From contig DMXM01000018.1 in NCBI GenBank assembly GCA_003482905.1, forward strand, positions 58,785 to 122,784: a DNA stretch of 64,000 nt, read 5' to 3'. Shown piece after piece: positions 16,518-25,777 of the stretch. The stretch comes from Elusimicrobiota bacterium. GTDB lineage: Bacteria > Elusimicrobiota > Elusimicrobia > Elusimicrobiales > UBA9959. The translations under genes and the position numbers were made by a program. Below the pieces are notes generated by a model. That model was not told the DNA's origin and ran no database searches. It worked only from the letters and a program-made list of their open reading frames with translations. Numbering within the stretch: position 1 is the stretch's first letter; each line of letters opens with the position of its first letter.

Positions 16518-18667
16518 CCAGGGATACGGACATTCTTGTAGTAGAGGACAGCCCCACGCAGGCCGAACTGACCAGGAATATACTGGAAGGCGAGAACTAC
16601 AGGGTTTTCCTGGCCGAAAGCGGGGCCAAGGCCCTGCAAATGCTTAAGGAACGCCGGTTCAACGTGATCTTGAGCGACATAGAAATGCCGGAAATGAACG
16701 GCTATGAGTTCTGCCGGAAGGTTAAGGAAGATCCCGCCACAAAGGACATACCACTTATACTGCTTACCCGGCTTTCGGACCCGGGGGACATTATTACGGG
16801 CCTGGAATGCGGGGCCGATAATTTCGTAACCAAGCCTTTTAAGCCCGACTACCTGCTCTCCTGGATAAAGCACCATCTCATCAACATTGAACTGCGAAAG
16901 ACCATGGGCGCCCAGGCGGGCCTGGAATTCTTTTTCGGAGGGAAGAAACATTTCCTGGCCTCCGACCGGATGCAGATACTGGACATACTGCTTTCCACAT
17001 ATGAAGCCGCCGTTCAGAAGAACCGGGAGCTTAGGAACGTACAGAAGGACCTGGAACTCCTCAACAGCACCCTTGAGGCGAAGGTACGGGAGAGAACGGA
17101 GCATCTTAGCCGTGAGATAAAGACGCGTACCAAGGCCGAAGAAGACCTGCGCGCAGCCAGCCAGCGCGAGGATATGGTGCTGCGTACCCTGCCGATGGCC
17201 TTCTTTTACGCAAAGCCGGAAAAAGGCGGACTGACCCTGGAATGGGTAAGCGAGGGCATGGCAAAAGTGAGCGGCTTTACGCCCGGGGAATATCTGGCCG
17301 CGCCGGACTTATGGTTTTCCCGCGTACACCCGGAGGATAAAGAGAAGATCCGCTCCGAGATAGGCTGTCTTGCTCCGGGGCGGACGATAAACACCGAATT
17401 CCGCTGGATGACCAAGGAAGGTGAATACCGCTGGGTGCTGGCCAGCGCCACCGTCATGGACGGCCGCGCGCTCGGACTTGTGCTGGACATTTCCGAGCGG
17501 AAAGCCCTGGAACTGCAGTACAGGCAGGCGCAGAAAATGGAAGCCGTAGGAAGACTGGCCGGCGGCATAGCGCACGATTTCAACAACCTGCTCACCGCCA
17601 TAGAGGGCTACACCGGGTTCCTGCTCAAAAGCCTGGCCCCCGACGACAAAAGGCGCGAGGACGTGGTGGAGATAGAAAAAGCCGCGCAAAGCGCCGCAAC
17701 GCTTACCAGGCAGCTTCTGACGTTCAGCCGCCAACAGGTATTCAAACCGCAGGTGATAGACTGCAACGCGGCCGTCCGCGACACGCGGAATATGATGAAA
17801 CGGCTTATCGGCGAGAATATAACTCTGGAGATCAACCTGGCAAAAGAGGAGTGCCGCATAAAAGCGGACCCGGGCCAACTGGAACAGATCATAATGAACC
17901 TGATAGTCAACGCCAGGGACGCCATGCCCAACGGGGGCAAGGTGACCATAAAGACGGAAACCATGGAACTAAGCGAAAGATATTGCAGAATGCATATGGA
18001 GGTGCGTCCCGGTCCCTATGTCATGCTTATGGTGTCCGATACCGGCTGCGGGATAAGCCCGGAAGCTCTGCCTCATATATTCGAACCTTTCTACACAACG
18101 AAGGAAGCTGGGAAAGGCACGGGGCTCGGGCTGCCGACGGTTTACGGGGTGGTCAAACAAAGCGGAGGGAATATCTACGTGTACAGCGAGCCAGGCCTGG
18201 GAACGACGTTTAAGATTTACCTGCCGCGCGCAACGGAGGACATAGCGGCCGCCCAGGCGCCCGCCCCGGTTGAGCTGCGCGGAGCGGAGACTATCCTGCT
18301 GGTAGAGGACGACGACGGCGTACGCGGCTTCGCCCTGCGCGCGCTCCGCGAGAGCGGCTATACGGTTCTCGAAGCCCGCAATGCCGAAGAGGGCCTCGAG
18401 ATATGCGAGAGGAACATCGGCAAGATCAGCCTGGTCCTGAGCGACACCATTATGCCCGGGATGAACGGCCATGAATTGTATGAAATAATCTCAAAGCGCT
18501 GTCCAGGAATGAAAGTGATATTTATGTCCGGCTATATCGACTCGGAACTTGCGAACATCCGCCTGACGGTGGACAACCTGGCTTTCCTGCAAAAGCCGGT
18601 CAGCGCCGACGACCTTGTTAAAAAAGTCCGCGAGGTCCTGGATTCCCCGGCCACTGTCAAATCCTAG
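16514..18667 (+). CDS. Hybrid sensor kinase REC-PAS-HisKA-HATPase-REC
   Basis: Cytoplasmic hybrid kinase of 717 residues, paralogous to the one at 7204-8910. REC (about 5-125, LSDIEMPEMNG), coiled coil with KVRERTEHLSREI, PAS/PAC (about 220-340, with FYAKPEKGGLTLEWVSEG and EFRWMTKEGEYRWVLA), HisKA with His354 in GGIAHDFNNLL, HATPase (DTGCGI, GKGTGLGLPTVYGVV) and C-terminal REC (LSDTIMPGMNG). The inserted PAS suggests a second, probably small-molecule or redox, input to the same output. Last gene of the chemosensory operon, meeting the convergent acetate-CoA ligase gene 20 bases later. Confidence 0.91.
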   Translation: MTRDTDILVVEDSPTQAELTRNILEGENYRVFLAESGAKALQMLKERRFNVILSDIEMPEMNGYEFCRKVKEDPATKDIPLILLTRLSDPGDIITGLECGADNFVTKPFKPDYLLSWIKHHLINIELRKTMGAQAGLEFFFGGKKHFLASDRMQILDILLSTYEAAVQKNRELRNVQKDLELLNSTLEAKVRERTEHLSREIKTRTKAEEDLRAASQREDMVLRTLPMAFFYAKPEKGGLTLEWVSEGMAKVSGFTPGEYLAAPDLWFSRVHPEDKEKIRSEIGCLAPGRTINTEFRWMTKEGEYRWVLASATVMDGRALGLVLDISERKALELQYRQAQKMEAVGRLAGGIAHDFNNLLTAIEGYTGFLLKSLAPDDKRREDVVEIEKAAQSAATLTRQLLTFSRQQVFKPQVIDCNAAVRDTRNMMKRLIGENITLEINLAKEECRIKADPGQLEQIIMNLIVNARDAMPNGGKVTIKTETMELSERYCRMHMEVRPGPYVMLMVSDTGCGISPEALPHIFEPFYTTKEAGKGTGLGLPTVYGVVKQSGGNIYVYSEPGLGTTFKIYLPRATEDIAAAQAPAPVELRGAETILLVEDDDGVRGFALRALRESGYTVLEARNAEEGLEICERNIGKISLVLSDTIMPGMNGHELYEIISKRCPGMKVIFMSGYIDSELANIRLTVDNLAFLQKPVSADDLVKKVREVLDSPATVKS

Positions 18668-18687
18668 ACGGCTGCCGGGGAAGGGGT

Positions 18688-20952
18688 TCAGGGGAGGAGA
18701 TACTCCAGGTATTGGGCGTAGATCTTTACCGCGCGGTCGGAGGAGCGGAAGACCGGGAGGCCGAGGGACTGCGCGTAGGCGCAGTAAGGCTCGTAGATAT
18801 TTCCGGCGGCCACGCAGAAGATAAGCGGTTTGCCCGCCGCGCGCGCGGCAACGGCGGCGCCTTTAAGAAAAGATCTCTCCAGATCGTCCGGCCAGGCGGC
18901 GCCTTTGGGCAGGGTGTTCATGGCAGGCGTAAGCGGCACCATGGAGACCAGGGCGGCGGAAAACTCCTCCGAAGCCAGCGCCGCCTTTATAACGCCGCCG
19001 ATGGCGTCGTCGGACGCCATGGGCGTGATGTCCAGGGGGTTCTTGGCGTCCACAATGGAGTCCAGCTTGAATTCCTTAAGCGTTTTGGCCATGGAAGCGG
19101 CCAGCTCCGGGCCCATATCGGCGGTGATCCTGCCGGCCACGCCGTCGGCCATGCCGGCTGCTTCAAAACCGGCATTGCTCAGAAAGAAGGTATTGCCGTG
19201 CTTTATCTCAAGGCCGGCGAAAGAGCAGGCCATGGCCGCAAGGCCGTTGAAGTCGTCGAAGGTCTCGGCCACCAGGGCGCCGGCGCGCTCCATAATAAGG
19301 CGCGTCACCAGGTAATCGCCGGCTATGGAGGCGGTATGGCCCATAACGGCCTTCTGCCCTACGGCCGTGCGGCCCGCCTTGTAAAGGACGACCTGTTTGC
19401 CTTTCCCGCGCGCCTTTTCTATCACCCGCGCCAGGGCCAGCCCGTCGCCGGGCTTAAAGCCCTCCATGTAAACCAGTATCACCTTCAGGTCTTCCTCGTC
19501 GGCCAGGCGCTCGACATAATCCGGCACGGTCACGTCCTGCTGGTTGCCCACCGTTACGCAGTAGGCGGGTTTAAGCCAGGGCATTTTGCTCAGGGCCGAA
19601 ATAACAAAAGCTCCGCTCTGGCTGACAAAAGCCGTCCTGGCGTTATAGGGATTGGTCCCCAGCGGGTAGGTCATCTTGTACTCGGGAATGAACAGCGTGT
19701 TTATCTTGGCGTCGTTGAGCACTATGCCCAGCGAATTGCCGCCGCTCAGAACGAAGTCCGGGTTCTTTTCGCGGGCTTTGGCGATAGCCTCAACCACCGC
19801 CTTGCCTATATCCTCGGAACCGGCCTTCTCACCCATGCCGCCCGATATCAGCACCACGCCGTTCACCTTGCCTGAGTCGCCCGCTTCGGCCAGCACTCCC
19901 GGCACCTCGGGCGAGGGGACGGCCACCACGTACATATCCACCGTCTCCGGCAGTTCGGCTGGCGAGGCGAAGCATTTAACGCCGTCTATCTCGGCCGCGC
20001 CTTCCTTAATGACGTAGGTGCGCTCCTTGGGGAAGCCCGCTTTGATTATATTGTTGAGGATGATGCGGGCCATGTTCATTTTTTTCTCGCTCACGCCCAC
20101 CACCGCCGCGCTGGCCGTATGCAGCAGGCCGGCGACGCCCTTTGGGGAGGGCTTAACGCGGGGAGCTGTTTTGCGGGCTTTCCTGAAACGCAGCACGCCG
20201 TCCAGCGCCGTAAGATGGCCCTTGGCCGCGGCCAGCGGGTTCACCTCGAATTCTTCTATGGCCCAGTCGGAACTTCCGCCGTCGCGGAAATGCCGCATCA
20301 GGTGGGCGAAGCCCTCCAGCCATTTCACCATCTCCCCGTTCTGCGCCAGGCGGCGGCCGCCGCGCACGCCGCCGGAAACATAAGCCCAGACCCAGCTGCC
20401 AGTAAGGAACGCCTCCCAGGCCCCGGCGTTAAAAGCCAGGTCCACCGGGATGACGGAGGGGGCGAGGCCGGGGCGCAGCGATTTTATAAGCCCCTCGGCG
20501 TTGGTGCCGCCGGGACCCAGCGTGATCACCGGCCCGAAAGCCTCGTCGGCCCGCGCGCCCAGCAGCAATTCCTCGCCCAGGGCGAAAGCGGAATGCGGCA
20601 GGAACTCCACCGCCATGAAAGCCTCGGCCTCGGGGAACTTGGCCGCCATGTTCTTCAGCGCCTCTTCAAGGGCCTCCGCGGTATTCGCCGGCACTTTCAC
20701 GCCGCCGGACTCGGTCTTGTGCAGGGTCTTGGAGGAAACGACCTTGAGCACCACTTTGTCGCCCGCCAGGCGGGAGACAATGGCGGCCGCCGCCGCGGCG
20801 GGGGCCAGGCTTTCCGCGGGAAGAACGATATATTTGGGCACCGCCAGCCCGGCCAGTTCCATAACCTCGTAGACTTCCGGTTCGGTCAGGCTGGAGCGGT
20901 CCTGCGCCCCGGCGCGCGCCAATATTTTTTCCACGGCATCGAAGTTTTCCAT
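18688..20952 (-). CDS. Acetate-CoA ligase (ADP-forming), fused beta-alpha
   Basis: Converts acyl-CoA, ADP and phosphate to the acid, CoA and ATP, a substrate-level phosphorylation step in fermentation. The single 754-residue chain has the ATP-grasp (beta) half first (about 15-255, with KVVLKVVSSKTLHKTESGGV) and then CoA-binding and succinyl-CoA-ligase-like (alpha) domains (about 270-750). The phospho-His is in GHTASIAGDY; FVSQSGAFVISAL and TVGNQQDVTVPDY are also present. Fused chains occur in both domain orders in the family. It lies downstream of pfkB on the same strand with a GGAG ribosome site. With the alcohol dehydrogenase it suggests fermentative energy metabolism (inference). Confidence 0.92.
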   Translation of the reverse strand: MENFDAVEKILARAGAQDRSSLTEPEVYEVMELAGLAVPKYIVLPAESLAPAAAAAAIVSRLAGDKVVLKVVSSKTLHKTESGGVKVPANTAEALEEALKNMAAKFPEAEAFMAVEFLPHSAFALGEELLLGARADEAFGPVITLGPGGTNAEGLIKSLRPGLAPSVIPVDLAFNAGAWEAFLTGSWVWAYVSGGVRGGRRLAQNGEMVKWLEGFAHLMRHFRDGGSSDWAIEEFEVNPLAAAKGHLTALDGVLRFRKARKTAPRVKPSPKGVAGLLHTASAAVVGVSEKKMNMARIILNNIIKAGFPKERTYVIKEGAAEIDGVKCFASPAELPETVDMYVVAVPSPEVPGVLAEAGDSGKVNGVVLISGGMGEKAGSEDIGKAVVEAIAKAREKNPDFVLSGGNSLGIVLNDAKINTLFIPEYKMTYPLGTNPYNARTAFVSQSGAFVISALSKMPWLKPAYCVTVGNQQDVTVPDYVERLADEEDLKVILVYMEGFKPGDGLALARVIEKARGKGKQVVLYKAGRTAVGQKAVMGHTASIAGDYLVTRLIMERAGALVAETFDDFNGLAAMACSFAGLEIKHGNTFFLSNAGFEAAGMADGVAGRITADMGPELAASMAKTLKEFKLDSIVDAKNPLDITPMASDDAIGGVIKAALASEEFSAALVSMVPLTPAMNTLPKGAAWPDDLERSFLKGAAVAARAAGKPLIFCVAAGNIYEPYCAYAQSLGLPVFRSSDRAVKIYAQYLEYLLP

Positions 20953-20968
20953 AAATTCTCCAATAAGG

Positions 20969-21904
20969 TCAGCCCAGCTTTAATACGCGGGCCTTTTGGG
21001 CGTAGGACAAAGCCTGCTCCCTGTTTATCAACCCGGCCCCCACGCTAAGGCAGTCGGAGGCCGCCGCGCCGGCGGCCAGCTTAAGCGTCCGCTCAAAATC
21101 GTAACCGTGCAGAAAGCCGAATAGGAAACCGGCCATGAACGAGTCGCCGGCCCCGGTGGGGCTTTTAAGGCCGCCCAGGCGCGGGGGGGTGACCCGCCAC
21201 AGACCGAAAAGCGAAGCGGCGTGCGTGTGGCCGGAACCGTCCGTGACTATAAGGGTTTTAAGGCCTTTGGCCGCATGCTTTTTAAAGAACGCGGCCAGGC
21301 GCGCCGGCGTGTAGGGCGCCCCGGAAAGCTCCTCGAACTCCTCGCGGTTTATCTTTATGCCCTCGGCCCCGGCCGCCAGCGCCTCGGCCAGCACGGGGCC
21401 GCTGGTGTCGAACATGGTAAAGCAGCCCCTGGCCGCGGCCAGCCGAACCAGAGAGGAGTAGAAACCTTTCTTAAGCCCGGCGGACATCCGGCCGCAGACG
21501 GCGGCCACGCGGAACTGCCCCGCCAGCCGCGAGAATTGTTTGAGGAAGCGCGCCTGCGCCGCGGCCGGCACTTCCGGGCCCTCTTCGTTCAGGTCGGTGG
21601 CGCGGCCGTGCGCGTCCACCACGGTATAGCAGACGCGCGATTCTCCGGCCTGGTGGGACTCTATGAAGGTTTTGAAACCCTCTTTTTTCATGGCGGCTTC
21701 CAGCCAGCGGCCGTTAAAGCCGCTGGCAAAACCCGCCACCGGCACCTCCAGCCCCAGCGAGCGCAGGGCGCGCGCCACGTTGACGCCTTTGCCGCCGGGC
21801 AGGGTTACGGTGCCGCCCAGGCGGAAAACACGGCCTTTTTCAAAACCCGGCACCAGGGCCGTCTTGTCTACCGCAAGGTTGAGATTGACTATGAGAGCAT
21901 TCAT
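20969..21904 (-). CDS. 1-phosphofructokinase / tagatose-6-P kinase family (PfkB)
   Basis: Ribokinase-fold sugar-phosphate kinase of 311 residues. The N-terminal motif GGTVTLPGGKGVNVARAL and the catalytic C-terminal motif KSPTGAGDSFMAGFLFGF (anion hole and base Asp) mark the FruK/LacC subgroup. It probably phosphorylates fructose-1-phosphate, fructose-6-phosphate or tagatose-6-phosphate; no adjacent PTS genes help to decide. The acetate-CoA ligase follows after 16 bases, so both likely form one operon read divergently from asmA. Confidence 0.88.
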   Translation of the reverse strand: MNALIVNLNLAVDKTALVPGFEKGRVFRLGGTVTLPGGKGVNVARALRSLGLEVPVAGFASGFNGRWLEAAMKKEGFKTFIESHQAGESRVCYTVVDAHGRATDLNEEGPEVPAAAQARFLKQFSRLAGQFRVAAVCGRMSAGLKKGFYSSLVRLAAARGCFTMFDTSGPVLAEALAAGAEGIKINREEFEELSGAPYTPARLAAFFKKHAAKGLKTLIVTDGSGHTHAASLFGLWRVTPPRLGGLKSPTGAGDSFMAGFLFGFLHGYDFERTLKLAAGAAASDCLSVGAGLINREQALSYAQKARVLKLG

Positions 21905-21929
21905 GACGTAAATAAATTTAGCATTTTTA

Positions 21930-21943
21930 TATAATGTTCTTAT
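21930..21943 (+). promoter_or_regulatory. Putative -10 of the asmA-like gene
   Basis: TATAAT at 21930-21935 ends eight bases before the ATG at 21944, giving at most a one- or two-base leader. No good -35 lies at the expected distance. The 39-base divergent gap with pfkB leaves little room for other signals. Confidence 0.4.
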
Positions 21944-24217
21944 ATGAAAAAAGCCCTTAAAGCCTTAGCCTGGGCCGCGCTCGCCGGCCTGCTGTGCCTG
22001 GCCGCGGCCGCCCTGGCGGCCAAGCTCTACTTCACCCCGGCCCGGCTTAAAACCCTTACCCTGGAATACGCGGCCAGGAACCTCGGCCGCGAGGTAGCTT
22101 TCGACTCCGTCGCCCTCGGCCTGTCGGGCTTCTCTATAACCAACCTGCGCGTTTCCGAATACCCTGATTTCAAGAGGGGGGAATTCCTGAGCGCGGCCGC
22201 TTTCTCCGTACGCCCTTCGTTCCGGGCGCTGCTCCGGCGCGAAATAAAGATAAACTCCGTCTCCGCCTCCGGCCTGAAGCTGCGCGTCACCGAGGTAAAA
22301 AAGAACACCTATAATTTCTCCGACCTGATAACCCCTGCGCCCGGCGTAAAACCGGCCGCGCTGCCGGGCAAAAGCGCGCCCCCGCCCCCGCTGGCGATCT
22401 CCAGCCTGAAAGTCAAAGATTCCCGCTTCACCTACGCCAACGCCGCCGGCGACATGAAGGTTGAGCTGCGCGACATCGACCTGTCCGCCTCCGGCATCTC
22501 GCCCGACGGCCTTTTCCCCCTGGAAGGGAACTTCACCCTGGACGTCGCCTCCCCGTACTTCACGGGTTCCATCCCGGCCAGCGTAAAAGGCCGCGTCGCG
22601 CTGGGCAATTTCGACGTGCAGAAAGGCCGGGCGGAAATAGATAAGGCGGCGCTGTCGCTGGGCGGGGTGAAGGCCGAAATAAAGGGGTCCCTGGCCAACC
22701 TGCTGGAACCGGACGCCAGACTTTCGGTGGCCATAAAGCAGTTCTCCACCTCCGACCTTAAGACCGTTTTCAAGGGCCTGCCGCACAAGGTGCTGCTGCC
22801 TGAAATTGAAGCGGACGCCGATTTTAAGCTGACGATGAAGGACGTAAATCTGCGTTCGGTGAAGTTCCGCGCCGGGGCGGTCGGCGGCGGCCTCAAGGGC
22901 AGGGCGGCGTGGGAGCCCAGGGTTTCCTACAACATAACCGTGGAAATGAAAGCCCAGATCCCGGAAATGGACACCACCCTGCTGGCGAGAAAATTAAAAC
23001 AGCTGCCGGTGCCGCGCGGCTTCAAACTGCCGCTGGCCGATCTGACCGCCAGGCTGCTCCTGCGGGACGGCTCGGCGGAGATCCAGTCTTTTTCGCTGGA
23101 CTGCGACGCCCTGACGGTGAACGGCAGGAGCGCCGTTAATTTTGCGGGCAAAGAGCTGAAGGCCGACGGCAGCGTAAAAGCCGAGATAAAGAGCCTCGCC
23201 AAGCTGGCCGCCATCGCGCCCTCGCTGTTAAGCCAGTACGGCCTGTCCGGGGCCGCGGCCGCCAGCCTGGATTATAAATATTCCGGCGAGCTGGCGCTCA
23301 AAGGAACGGCGGCCCTGAAAGAGGCGGGGGCGGTCTTCGCGGACCGCAAATTCTCGGGCTTCAGCGGCGGCCTGGATTTCTCCAAAGATACGGTCACGGC
23401 CCGGAAACTTGAGGGCAAGCTGGACGGCGAGGACCTGAAAGCCTCGTTCAGCGCCCGCGACCTGCTGAAGCACCCTAAGGCCGACTTCGATGTTAAGCTG
23501 GCCAAGCTTACAATGAAAGACGCGCCGCCGGCGGCCGCTGCCGGCGCCGCCAAGAGCGGGCCCACGGCCGCCCCCGCCGGGAAGAACGCGGCGGCGGAAC
23601 CGTTCTACCTGGACGTAACGGGCAGGGCGGAGATAGGCGCCATAGAACACCCTAATTTCCGCTGCGGGCCTTCGTCCATGAAAATAGCCCTGACCAATAT
23701 CTCCGACGACCTGAAGGCGCTGGACGGGACGGCCTCGTTCACGGCCGGGCCGGGCAAGTTCTCCGAGCTGTACGCCCTGGCCGGGAGATATAAGGCCGCC
23801 AAAGTGGCCCTCTACCCGCTTATAGTCCTGCAGAAAACCTCCAAGCTGGCCAAGACCCTGCGCCTGCCGGACTTCAATAATATAGCTTTCGACCGCATAG
23901 ACGGCGACTACACATTCAGCAAGGGGCTCATGAAGCTCAACAAGTCCGCCCTGACCGCGGCGGTGGCCGACGTAGCCTCCACCGGCACCATCGACCTGCC
24001 GGCTGAAAAACTGGACATGCGCATTAATACCGAACTTAAGCAGGCCAGCGGCATAACCCTTGGCGCGCCGGTGGGCATGCTAGTAAAGGGCACGTTCGCC
24101 GACCCCTCGGTAAAGCCGGATATCAAGTCCATTGCGGAGCAGCCGGCGGTAAAAAAAGCCCTGGACAAACTGGTACCCGAGGGCTCCAAGCTCCTTAAGA
24201 ACCTGTTCAAGAAATGA
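21944..24217 (+). CDS. AsmA-family protein
   Basis: AsmA-like proteins are inner-membrane-anchored periplasmic bridges linked to phospholipid transport and outer-membrane assembly. The 757-residue product has one N-terminal membrane anchor (about 5-26) followed by repeated beta-rich AsmA/DUF-like segments, for example the opening LKTLTLEYAARNLGREVAFDSV and the C-terminal KLMDMRINTELKQ-type region with GMLVKGTFADPSVKPDI. A proline/alanine/glycine-rich stretch lies at about 528-548. Its presence argues for a diderm envelope. The next lipoprotein gene overlaps its stop by four bases. Confidence 0.85.
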   Translation: MKKALKALAWAALAGLLCLAAAALAAKLYFTPARLKTLTLEYAARNLGREVAFDSVALGLSGFSITNLRVSEYPDFKRGEFLSAAAFSVRPSFRALLRREIKINSVSASGLKLRVTEVKKNTYNFSDLITPAPGVKPAALPGKSAPPPPLAISSLKVKDSRFTYANAAGDMKVELRDIDLSASGISPDGLFPLEGNFTLDVASPYFTGSIPASVKGRVALGNFDVQKGRAEIDKAALSLGGVKAEIKGSLANLLEPDARLSVAIKQFSTSDLKTVFKGLPHKVLLPEIEADADFKLTMKDVNLRSVKFRAGAVGGGLKGRAAWEPRVSYNITVEMKAQIPEMDTTLLARKLKQLPVPRGFKLPLADLTARLLLRDGSAEIQSFSLDCDALTVNGRSAVNFAGKELKADGSVKAEIKSLAKLAAIAPSLLSQYGLSGAAAASLDYKYSGELALKGTAALKEAGAVFADRKFSGFSGGLDFSKDTVTARKLEGKLDGEDLKASFSARDLLKHPKADFDVKLAKLTMKDAPPAAAAGAAKSGPTAAPAGKNAAAEPFYLDVTGRAEIGAIEHPNFRCGPSSMKIALTNISDDLKALDGTASFTAGPGKFSELYALAGRYKAAKVALYPLIVLQKTSKLAKTLRLPDFNNIAFDRIDGDYTFSKGLMKLNKSALTAAVADVASTGTIDLPAEKLDMRINTELKQASGITLGAPVGMLVKGTFADPSVKPDIKSIAEQPAVKKALDKLVPEGSKLLKNLFKK

Positions 24218-25101
24218 AAAAAGAACTGCTGCTGATACCCGCGCTGGCCCTGCTGGCCGCCTGCGCCGGCGGTAAAAGAGGGGTCTCCCTGACCAGCGAG
24301 CCCTCCATCGAGAGGGCCTTCGATGTACTGGAAGGGACGCGGGAAGGCAGGCCGCTGGTGAAATTCCTGCGCAAGCACCCGGTAATATTCGAATACTCCA
24401 ATACCGCCGGGCTTTGCCACAAGTTCTCGCTTAAGACCGGCAAGATCTTTCTGCCGCCGGAATATAAGAGTTCCGGCAAAATCCTGGCCGTGGCCGTGGC
24501 CAGGGCGGCGTACATCTACAAGCTCTACTCCGGCACCGGCCTCGACGAGATAATAGCGGAGGAGGAAGAACTTTCCGCCCTGCTGGCGGCGCGCCTGGCG
24601 GTGGAGCTGGAACTCCTCGACGGCGACTTCAGGAAGGCCCGCGGGGCGGAAGGGCTGAAAGCCTCGTTCTGCGCCTACATCCTCAACGGCTCCCGCTACG
24701 CCATGGAGCAGGCCCGCAGGCAGGCCCTGGCCGCGGATTCGGACTGCCAGCGCCCCCTGGACACGCTTGAAAGCCAGCGCGTGTGGCTGGAGCGGATGCG
24801 CAAAGCGGTCAACGACGGCACTTTTTACCAGTTGATCTACGACAGGGACCAGCTGCGCGTAAAGAGGGGCGCCCTCACCATGAGCCAGGCCATGAAGAAC
24901 GACGCGGAGCTGCGGGGCCTGCCGGCCTATGAGATGTACCGCTACCAGCGCGCCTTTTACGACCGGCAAAGCGATGTGGTGGAACGTTTTGAAAAGGTCC
25001 GCGCCGGCGAGCTGCGCGGAGACGCCGAATGGCGCAAGGGAAAGCAGGCCGTCCTGGACTCCGCGCGCGAGGAGTTTTCGGACTGCGTCCTGCCGGACTG
25101 A
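24214..25101 (+). CDS. Hypothetical lipoprotein
   Basis: The 295-residue product has a signal peptide ending in lipobox LLAAC (Cys at about 17), so it is probably lipid-anchored. The mature part is predominantly helical and charged, with four further cysteines (LCHKFS, SFCAYIL, SDCQRP, SDCVLP) that could form disulphides. I do not recognise the family. It is translationally coupled to asmA, which suggests an envelope role. A promoter for cutA follows directly. Confidence 0.75.
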   Translation: MKKELLLIPALALLAACAGGKRGVSLTSEPSIERAFDVLEGTREGRPLVKFLRKHPVIFEYSNTAGLCHKFSLKTGKIFLPPEYKSSGKILAVAVARAAYIYKLYSGTGLDEIIAEEEELSALLAARLAVELELLDGDFRKARGAEGLKASFCAYILNGSRYAMEQARRQALAADSDCQRPLDTLESQRVWLERMRKAVNDGTFYQLIYDRDQLRVKRGALTMSQAMKNDAELRGLPAYEMYRYQRAFYDRQSDVVERFEKVRAGELRGDAEWRKGKQAVLDSAREEFSDCVLPD

Positions 25102-25106
25102 ACCGT

Positions 25107-25141
25107 TTGACTTAACCGGCTTCTCTTTATATTATTGATAT
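25107..25141 (+). promoter_or_regulatory. Promoter of the cutA operon, leaderless
   Basis: TTGACT (25107-25112), a 17-base spacer and TATTAT (25130-25135) end six bases before the ATG at 25142. No Shine-Dalgarno is present. Layout is identical to the promoter at 4206-4240. Confidence 0.65.
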
Positions 25142-25513
25142 ATGGCCACAGCCTACGACCTCTGTTTTGTGACCGTCGGAGACAGGAAAACCGCCGAAGA
25201 GATCTCCTCCGGCCTCCTTGAGGAAAAACTGGCGGCCTGCGTGTCGGCGGTGCCTGGCCTTGAGTCCGCCTACTGGTGGAAGGACCGCATAGAGAAGTCC
25301 TCCGAAACGCTGCTGATAATAAAGACCCGCAGGGCGCTGCGCGAGGACATCATACAGTTCGTGAAGGAGCATCACCCCTACTCCGTGCCCGAGACGGTCT
25401 TTACGGAGATAGCCGCGGGCTCCAGGGATTACCTGGACTGGCTGGGCGCCAACACACTTTTTACGACGAATATCCCCCTGGATAAAGACTCCGGAGACAA
25501 GAAGGAAATATGA
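25142..25513 (+). CDS. cutA: Divalent-cation tolerance protein CutA
   Basis: Small trimeric ferredoxin-like-fold protein of the CutA1 family, implicated in copper tolerance although its biochemical role remains unclear. The 123 residues include the core LEEKLAACVSAVPGLESAYWW, IKTRRAL and HHPYSVPETVFTEIAAGSRDYLDWL, all family-typical. It has about ten extra C-terminal residues. It heads a cluster cutA-DUF4321-maf-queD-trxB with overlaps or gaps under 20 bases, driven by the leaderless promoter. Confidence 0.93.
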   Translation: MATAYDLCFVTVGDRKTAEEISSGLLEEKLAACVSAVPGLESAYWWKDRIEKSSETLLIIKTRRALREDIIQFVKEHHPYSVPETVFTEIAAGSRDYLDWLGANTLFTTNIPLDKDSGDKKEI

Positions 25514-25770
25514 AAAACGTTCTGCACGTGATAGTGGTGGTGGTAGTGGGCTCCCTGCTGGGCCTGTTCATAGGCAAGCTGCTCAATATGTGGTTCCCCG
25601 TGGGGCAGTTGAACGCCCTGATCAACACCGGCATAAACACCGGCCTGCACCCCACCACCGTGGACCTGAACCTGGTGGAGTTCACCGCCGGGCTGGTCTT
25701 CAAGTTCAATATCTCCAGCATAATCGGCATCTTCCTTTCGGCCGTGGTCTACAAGCAGCTGGTAAAGTAA
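25510..25770 (+). CDS. DUF4321-like small membrane protein
   Basis: An 86-residue protein with two hydrophobic helices (about 4-24 and 60-82) separated by a polar loop containing FPVGQLNALINTG. The pattern of a first helix with GSLLGLFIGKL and a second with ISSIIGIFLSAVVYKQ resembles DUF4321, a short membrane family often next to maf. No function is known. It overlaps cutA by four bases and precedes maf by seven. Confidence 0.7.
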   Translation: MKNVLHVIVVVVVGSLLGLFIGKLLNMWFPVGQLNALINTGINTGLHPTTVDLNLVEFTAGLVFKFNISSIIGIFLSAVVYKQLVK

Positions 25771-25777
25771 GCGCTTA

